This document shows positions 59,265 to 64,000 of a stretch of 64,000 nt of DNA, piece by piece. The notes below the pieces were generated by a model. The model was not told the DNA's origin, made no database searches, and saw only the letters and a list, made by a program, of their open reading frames with translations. The DNA comes from Clostridium_AM sp963780135 (GTDB lineage Bacteria; Bacillota; Clostridia; Clostridiales; Clostridiaceae). Every line of letters begins with the position of its first letter. Within the stretch, counting starts at the first letter, position 1. Both the position numbers and the translations under genes were made by a program. The stretch is taken from contig CAWAAR010000003.1 in the NCBI GenBank assembly GCA_963780135.1, positions 2,356,001 to 2,420,000 of the forward strand, given 5' to 3'.

Positions 59265-60328
59265 AAATAGCAATTATGCCAGGAGATGGAATTGGAAAAG
59301 AGATAATTAAGCAGGGAATTAAAGTAATAAAAGCAATCTCAAATAAATATAAATGTAATTTTGATATGGAAGAAGCTTTAATAGGTGGAATAGCTGTAGA
59401 TGAAACAGGAACTCCACTACCTGATAGAACAATAGAAATTTGTAAGAATAGTGATGCAGTACTACTGGGTGCAGTAGGTGGTCCTAAGTGGGATAAGCTT
59501 CCAGGAAATTTAAGACCTGAATCAGGACTTTTAGGTATAAGAAAAACTTTAGGAGTATTTGCTAATTTAAGACCAGCTATTTTATTTCCACAGCTTAAAT
59601 CTGCTTCAAACTTGAAAGAAGAGGTATTAGGCAATGGCTTAGACATTATGATAGTTAGAGAATTAATTGGTGGAGCTTATTTTGGAGAAAAAAAGAGAGT
59701 AGATATAAAAGAAGGTCAAAAAGCATGGGATACTATTGTTTATTCTACTCCTGAAATAGAGAGAATTGTAAAAATGGCTTTTGAAGTTGCAAGAAAGAGA
59801 AATAAAAAGCTTACATTAATAGACAAGGCCAATGTACTTGAAAGCTCAAGACTTTGGAGGGAAGTTACAAATAAGATATCAGAGGATTATAAAGATGTAG
59901 AATTAAATTACATGTATGTGGATAATGCAGCTATGCAGCTTATTCGTGATCCTAAGCAGTTTGATACCATTGTCACTGAAAATATGTTTGGGGACATTTT
60001 AAGTGATGAGGCATCTATGCTTACAGGTTCTTTAGGAATGCTTCCATCAGCAAGTTTAGGAGGAGGAAAAATTGGTATTTACGAACCGATTCATGGCTCA
60101 GCTCCAGATATTGCAGGAGAGGATAAAGCAAATCCTATTGGAACTATTATGAGCATTGCTATGATGTTTAGATATAGCTTCAACATGGAAGAAGCAGCAA
60201 AAGATATAGAAAATGCTGTTTCAAAAGTCTTAGATAAAAATTATCGTACTTTAGATATTATGAATGGAGATAAAATTTTGGTGGGGACAGAAAAAATGGG
60301 AGATCTTATAACAGAAGAAATTCAGTAA
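59261..60328 (+). CDS. leuB: 3-Isopropylmalate dehydrogenase
   Basis: A 355-aa LeuB. The N-terminus IAIMPGDGIGKEI, substrate loop GPKWDKLPGNLRPESGLLGIRK, VRELIGGAYFGE, and metal-binding DNAAMQLIRDPKQFDTIVTENMFGDILSDEA (parts) are typical. GSAPDIAGEDKANPIGTI contacts NAD. It oxidatively decarboxylates isopropylmalate to ketoisocaproate. It overlaps leuD by 4 bp (ATGA) and is followed after 106 bp by ilvB; that gap has a small GGGGAA/TTCCCC palindrome but no terminator. Confidence 0.97.
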   Translation: MKIAIMPGDGIGKEIIKQGIKVIKAISNKYKCNFDMEEALIGGIAVDETGTPLPDRTIEICKNSDAVLLGAVGGPKWDKLPGNLRPESGLLGIRKTLGVFANLRPAILFPQLKSASNLKEEVLGNGLDIMIVRELIGGAYFGEKKRVDIKEGQKAWDTIVYSTPEIERIVKMAFEVARKRNKKLTLIDKANVLESSRLWREVTNKISEDYKDVELNYMYVDNAAMQLIRDPKQFDTIVTENMFGDILSDEASMLTGSLGMLPSASLGGGKIGIYEPIHGSAPDIAGEDKANPIGTIMSIAMMFRYSFNMEEAAKDIENAVSKVLDKNYRTLDIMNGDKILVGTEKMGDLITEEIQ

Positions 60329-60434
60329 AATAGGTATTTAATGGATTAATGAAAAGGGGGCTTTTCATATAACTTGGGGAATTTCCCCTGTACCTTAAGT
60401 ATTAGTAAATGGATAAGATAAGGGGGTAACTTAA

Positions 60435-62045
60435 ATGAAAGCAGCAGAAGCCATCATTCAATGTTTAATAGAGGAAAATGTAAAAACTGTATTTGGATAT
60501 CCAGGAGCTACAGTAGTAGCTATATATGAAGCACTTAGAAAATCAGAAGTTGAACATATATTGGTTAGACATGAACAGGCTGCAGGGCATAGTGCTAGTG
60601 GATTTGCAAGGACTACAGGTACTACTGGAGTTTGTATTGTAACTTCTGGTCCAGGTGCCACAAATATTATAACTTCAATTGCTACAGCTTATATGGATTC
60701 TATTCCAATGGTTATTATTACAGGACAGGTTAAATCTAATTTAATTGGGAAGGATGTTTTTCAAGAAGCGGATATTACAGGGGCTGTGGAATCTTTTACA
60801 AAGCATAATTATTTAGTTAGAAATGCTGAAGATATTCCACGTATTATAAAGGAAGCTTTTTATATAGCTGGGACTGGAAGACCTGGACCTGTACTAATTG
60901 ATATACCAGCAGATATCCAGGAGGAAGATATAAATTTTAAGTATCCAGAGGGAGTAGATATTAGAGGATATAAGCCTACAGTTGTTGGCAATAAAAGACA
61001 AATAAAAAAGGCATTAGAAAAGATTAAAAATAGTAAAAAACCTCTTATCTGTACTGGAGGGGGAATTGGATGTGCCAAAGCGGAAAAACAGCTAATGGAA
61101 TTTGTGAAAAAATCCAGAATTCCCGTTGTACACACATTAATGGGGAAAGATTGTGTACAGGGTGATAATCCTTATTACATAGGGCTTATAGGATCTCATG
61201 GTTTCAATTATGCAAACAAAGCAGTAGCACAGGCGGATCTTTTAATACTTATTGGTACTAGAATTGCAGATAGGGCTACAGCAGGAGCTAAGTATTTTGG
61301 AAAAGATGCAGATATTATTCATATTGATATTGATCCAGCAGAAATAGGAAAAAATTTAGGAACTAATATACCTGTAGTTGGGGACTGCAAAAATATATTA
61401 GAAGGTTTAATTGAAGGGGCAGAATCTTTAGAAACAGATCAGTGGATTAATGAAATAAAAAGTTGGCAGAAGGTAAAAAGTAGTGAACCTGAATGGCAAA
61501 ACAAAGTAAATCCTAAATATTGTTTGAAACTGTTATCTGAAATTGTAGAAGAAGATGCTGTTATTACTGCAGATGTGGGACAAAACCAAATTTGGTGTGC
61601 TAGAAATTTCACTGTAAAAGATAAAAGAAGATTTTTAACATCTGGTGGACTTGGAACTATGGGATACTCTCTTCCAGCAGCAGTAGGTGCAAAAATAGCT
61701 GAGCCTAGTAGAAGAGTAGTAGCTATTATGGGGGATGGTTCATTTCAAATGAGTTTGTTTGAACTTGGAACTATAGCTCAAAATAATGTAAATATAATAA
61801 TAATAGTATTTAATAATTCGGGTCTTGGAATGGTTAGAGAAATACAAAATAAAACTTATGGAGATCATCATGGTGTTACTTTAAATTGTAATCCTGATTT
61901 TGTAAAAATAGCTGAAGCTTACGGATTTAAGGGTAAGAAGGTCAATTCTAATGAACAATTTGAAGAAGTTTTTAAGGAAGCTATGAAATCAAGTAAAACT
62001 TTTCTAATAGAGTGTGAAGTTCATCCATTAGAAAATACGTTATAA
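60435..62045 (+). CDS. ilvB: Acetolactate synthase large subunit
   Basis: A 536-aa ThDP enzyme. VFGYPGATVVAIYEAL and the catalytic Glu in VRHEQAAGHSASGFARTTG are of the anabolic AHAS class; the FAD-binding middle domain is present, and the ThDP/Mg motif is IMGDGSFQMSLFELGTIAQNNVNIIIIVFNN (GDG...N, in parts). It is slightly shorter than typical (about 550-570 aa). It condenses pyruvate with pyruvate or ketobutyrate. The regulatory subunit gene starts 9 bp later. GGGGG precedes the ATG. Confidence 0.95.
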   Translation: MKAAEAIIQCLIEENVKTVFGYPGATVVAIYEALRKSEVEHILVRHEQAAGHSASGFARTTGTTGVCIVTSGPGATNIITSIATAYMDSIPMVIITGQVKSNLIGKDVFQEADITGAVESFTKHNYLVRNAEDIPRIIKEAFYIAGTGRPGPVLIDIPADIQEEDINFKYPEGVDIRGYKPTVVGNKRQIKKALEKIKNSKKPLICTGGGIGCAKAEKQLMEFVKKSRIPVVHTLMGKDCVQGDNPYYIGLIGSHGFNYANKAVAQADLLILIGTRIADRATAGAKYFGKDADIIHIDIDPAEIGKNLGTNIPVVGDCKNILEGLIEGAESLETDQWINEIKSWQKVKSSEPEWQNKVNPKYCLKLLSEIVEEDAVITADVGQNQIWCARNFTVKDKRRFLTSGGLGTMGYSLPAAVGAKIAEPSRRVVAIMGDGSFQMSLFELGTIAQNNVNIIIIVFNNSGLGMVREIQNKTYGDHHGVTLNCNPDFVKIAEAYGFKGKKVNSNEQFEEVFKEAMKSSKTFLIECEVHPLENTL

Positions 62046-62054
62046 AAGGGGGAG

Positions 62055-62573
62055 ATGATTATTAATAAGTATGTATTATCAGTACTGGTAGAAAATCATT
62101 CGGGAGTTTTAAGTAAAATTTCAGGATTATTCAGCAGAAGAGGTTATAATATTCACAGTTTAACTGTAGGTGTTACAGAAGATCCTGAAATATCGCGTAT
62201 GACCATTGTTATTTTAGGCGATGAGTATATGCTAGAACAAATTAATAAACAATTGAATAAATTGGTAGATGTTATAAAAGTAGTAGAGCTATATATTAAT
62301 AAATCTGTTTATAGAGAGTTAGCTCTAATAAAAGTAAATTCAGATGCAAACACTAAATCTTCTATTACAGAAACTGTTAACATATTTAGATCTAATATTA
62401 TAGATTTAGACAATAAAAGTATGACAGTGGAAATAACAGGAGATGAAGAAAAAATATCAGCATTTATAAATCTCATGAAACCCTATGGTATTAAAGAAAT
62501 TGTTAGAACAGGGGTAACTGCACTGGAAAGAGGAAATAAATCTATGGAAGGGATCCAAGGCAAATTTGCATAA
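62055..62573 (+). CDS. ilvN: Acetolactate synthase small (regulatory) subunit
   Basis: A 172-aa IlvH/IlvN-type subunit. The N-terminal ACT domain reads YVLSVLVENHSGVLSKISGLFSRRGYNIHSLTVG, shown here in two parts by its key motif NHSGVLSKISGLF and RRGYNI, the valine-binding site. The C-terminal IlvH domain (about 80-165) ends GIKEIVRTGVTALERG. It activates the catalytic subunit and confers valine inhibition. GGGGGAG precedes the ATG. The stop codon sits in the loop of the operon terminator. Confidence 0.95.
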   Translation: MIINKYVLSVLVENHSGVLSKISGLFSRRGYNIHSLTVGVTEDPEISRMTIVILGDEYMLEQINKQLNKLVDVIKVVELYINKSVYRELALIKVNSDANTKSSITETVNIFRSNIIDLDNKSMTVEITGDEEKISAFINLMKPYGIKEIVRTGVTALERGNKSMEGIQGKFA

Positions 62574-62600
62574 AAGCAAATTTACCTTGGATCCTTTTAT
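62548..62600 (+). terminator. Terminator of the ilv-leu operon, overlapping the ilvN stop
   Basis: AAGGGATCCAAGGCAAATTT (62548-62567) and GC pair with GCAAATTTACCTTGGATCC (62576-62594) and TTT, giving a 22-bp stem with two G-U pairs. The loop ATAAAA contains the ilvN TAA, so the last six or seven codons form the left arm. A T run follows. Confidence 0.9.
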
Positions 62601-63057
62601 TAATGGAAAGAATTGCTTTTGCAAATTATAAGGGTAATTATGATATGTGAATATTATTTTATAAATATAATATATTAAGTTATAGGATTATTATTTTAAT
62701 ATTGGGAATTTTGCACATTAAATATTTAATAATTTTATTTATAATTAATATAAATAAAGGTAAGAATAAATTTAGTAAAGATACCATATTAAATAAAGTA
62801 ATAGTTACTACTATGTTTGAAGGGATTTTAGTAGTAATTTCTAGTGCTATGAGTTATGATTTAGATATAATAAGTAAAACTAGAAAACCTATAATTACTG
62901 TAGATTAGTTGGAAAAATCAAAAAACTAATGAAAGATTTCATGGATATGATGGCAAAATTCTGCTTAACTGTATGGTTTAAAATTAAGTTAATTTTAGCT
63001 GAATTTATTCAGTTTGAAGCAGCACTTGGATAAAACTAAAAGAAAGGAGAATGAATT
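62601..63057. other. Intergenic region before galU; possible short decayed ORF
   Basis: This AT-rich stretch has a 68-codon frame from a TTG at 62702 to 62908 with a hydrophobic start and the tail KDTILNKVIVTTMFEG, then VISSAMSYDLDII. It has no ribosome binding site and matches nothing I know, so it is not called a gene. A further open piece follows to about 63035 in another frame. It may be the remnant of an inserted gene. The region also must contain the galU promoter; AAAGGAGA lies just before its ATG. Confidence 0.35.
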
Positions 63058-63957
63058 ATGAATGTAAAAAAAGCTATAATTCCAGCAGCAGGGTTAGGTA
63101 CAAGGTTTTTACCAGTAACAAAGGCGCAGCCTAAAGAAATGCTGCCAATAGTTGATAAGCCTACTATTCAATATATAGTTGAAGAAGCTGTAGCTTCAGG
63201 TATTGAAGAAATTCTAATAATCACAGGCAGAAATAAAAGAGCTATAGAAGACCATTTTGATAAATCAGTTGAATTGGAGCATGAGCTTGAAAATAGTAAT
63301 AAAGGGGAACTACTCCAATTGGTGAGGAGTATATCCAACATGGCGGATATCTATTATATAAGACAAAAAGAACCAAGAGGATTAGGTCATGCTATAAGTC
63401 GTGCAAAAACCTTTGTAGAGAATGAGCCTTTTGCTGTTATGCTTGGTGATGATATAATTGATAGTAAAGTTCCCTGTTTGAAGCAGTTAATAGGTTGTTA
63501 TAATAAATATAAAACTTCTGTACTTGGGGTACAATCAGTTCGCAGAACAGAAGTATTTAAGTATGGTATAGTAAAAGGTATAGAGGTTGAAAATAGGGTC
63601 TATAAGGTTAATAATATGGTAGAAAAACCTAAAGTAGAGGAAGCACCATCAAATATTGCCATTTTGGGAAGATATATAATAACTCCTAATATATTTGAAA
63701 TACTTGAAAATACTAAACCTGGTAGAGGTGGAGAAATACAACTCACTGATGCGTTAAAGGAATTAGCTGCTAAGGAGGCTGTTTATGCTTATTGCTTTGA
63801 AGGAAAAAGGTATGATGTTGGAGATAAATTTGGATTTTTACAAGCTAATATAGAATATGCATTAAAGAGAGATGATTTGAAAGAAGAATTAATGTCATAT
63901 ATTTTGAATATTGGAGATAAAGAAAATCTAAAGGGAAAAAATTTATTGAGAAGATAA
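63058..63957 (+). CDS. galU: UTP-glucose-1-phosphate uridylyltransferase
   Basis: A 299-aa GalU of normal length. KAIIPAAGLGTRFLPVTKAQPKEMLPIVDKP (residues 5-35; key motif GLGTRFLP) binds the nucleotide, PRGLGHAI is the substrate loop, FAVMLGDDI holds the metal Asp, and GRYIITPNIFEIL and GGEIQLTDAL follow. It makes UDP-glucose for cell-wall polysaccharide, glycolipid or trehalose synthesis. AAAGGAGAATG-like spacing supports the start. The last 43 bp of the window after its stop show nothing. Confidence 0.96.
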   Translation: MNVKKAIIPAAGLGTRFLPVTKAQPKEMLPIVDKPTIQYIVEEAVASGIEEILIITGRNKRAIEDHFDKSVELEHELENSNKGELLQLVRSISNMADIYYIRQKEPRGLGHAISRAKTFVENEPFAVMLGDDIIDSKVPCLKQLIGCYNKYKTSVLGVQSVRRTEVFKYGIVKGIEVENRVYKVNNMVEKPKVEEAPSNIAILGRYIITPNIFEILENTKPGRGGEIQLTDALKELAAKEAVYAYCFEGKRYDVGDKFGFLQANIEYALKRDDLKEELMSYILNIGDKENLKGKNLLRR

Positions 63958-64000
63958 TTTTTAAAATCAGATTCTACTTAGCAATCTGTAAGCTTTACAT

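Noticed and set aside
62702..62908. 68-codon ORF before galU as a real gene
   Set aside because: TTG start without ribosome binding site, no recognisable domain; mentioned only as a possible remnant.

Overview
The window is low-GC, spore-former DNA best explained as Clostridium sensu stricto. Support comes from strong GGAGG ribosome binding sites, an H-type small acid-soluble spore protein, a Spo0E-like phosphatase, T-box, purine and cobalamin riboswitches, a CRISPR repeat of the clostridial type, and a CprABC-KR-like antimicrobial peptide resistance locus. No rRNA or tRNA gene was seen.

Layout. 1-4.5 kb: the end of an ABC exporter, a TnpB/IS605-type relic, a solitary ChrB N-domain protein, then an O-methyltransferase, a Fur-family regulator and an MFS transporter behind a palindromic operator. 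4.5-5.4 kb: gene-free DNA full of related hairpins. 5.4-10.5 kb: Asp/Glu racemase with its MocR regulator, nitroreductase, a broken nucleotidyltransferase, small ORFs and an FMN-binding lipoprotein. 10.5-21 kb: two proteins sharing an LDSLVxAGTIT repeat and sharing 11-bp direct repeats in their promoters, a MacB-type exporter, YitT, HD and YdjM-like proteins, and SspH. 21-27 kb: XdhC and an antimicrobial peptide sensing and export operon. 27-30 kb: B12 riboswitch and btuFCD. 31-34.6 kb: Thr/Lys-rich lipoprotein, a triple DnaA-box cluster, and MarR with a flavin reductase and hydrolase. 34.6-37.5 kb: a gene graveyard holding rarD, DUF3990 and cmr6 fragments and one CRISPR repeat-spacer unit cut by an IS4/IS231-like element. 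37.6-45 kb: C1 peptidase, S51 peptidase, a purine-riboswitch pbuX-xpt operon, GDSL hydrolase, flavodoxin and an arsM gene with an in-frame TGA. 45-53.4 kb: chemoreceptor, minimal SufBC-like (SMS) pair, dapB, and an asparaginase, Lrp and aspartate 4-decarboxylase operon. 53.4-62.6 kb: a leucine T-box-controlled branched-chain amino acid operon (two tandem T-boxes, two tandem 50-aa ORFs, ilvC-leuA-leuC-leuD-leuB-ilvB-ilvN). The window ends with galU.

How it works together. The ilv/leu operon makes the valine/isoleucine/leucine precursors under a CUC (leucine) specifier. The asparaginase operon turns asparagine to aspartate and then alanine. pbuX-xpt imports and salvages xanthine under a guanine-class riboswitch. 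btuFCD imports corrinoid under B12 control.

The most notable observations are: an arsenite methyltransferase whose arsenic-binding cysteine codon is TGA followed by a SECIS-like hairpin (candidate selenoprotein); two unrecognised paralogous 50-aa ORFs inside the leucine operon; two repeat proteins in a putative common regulon; and a decayed type III-B CRISPR locus.
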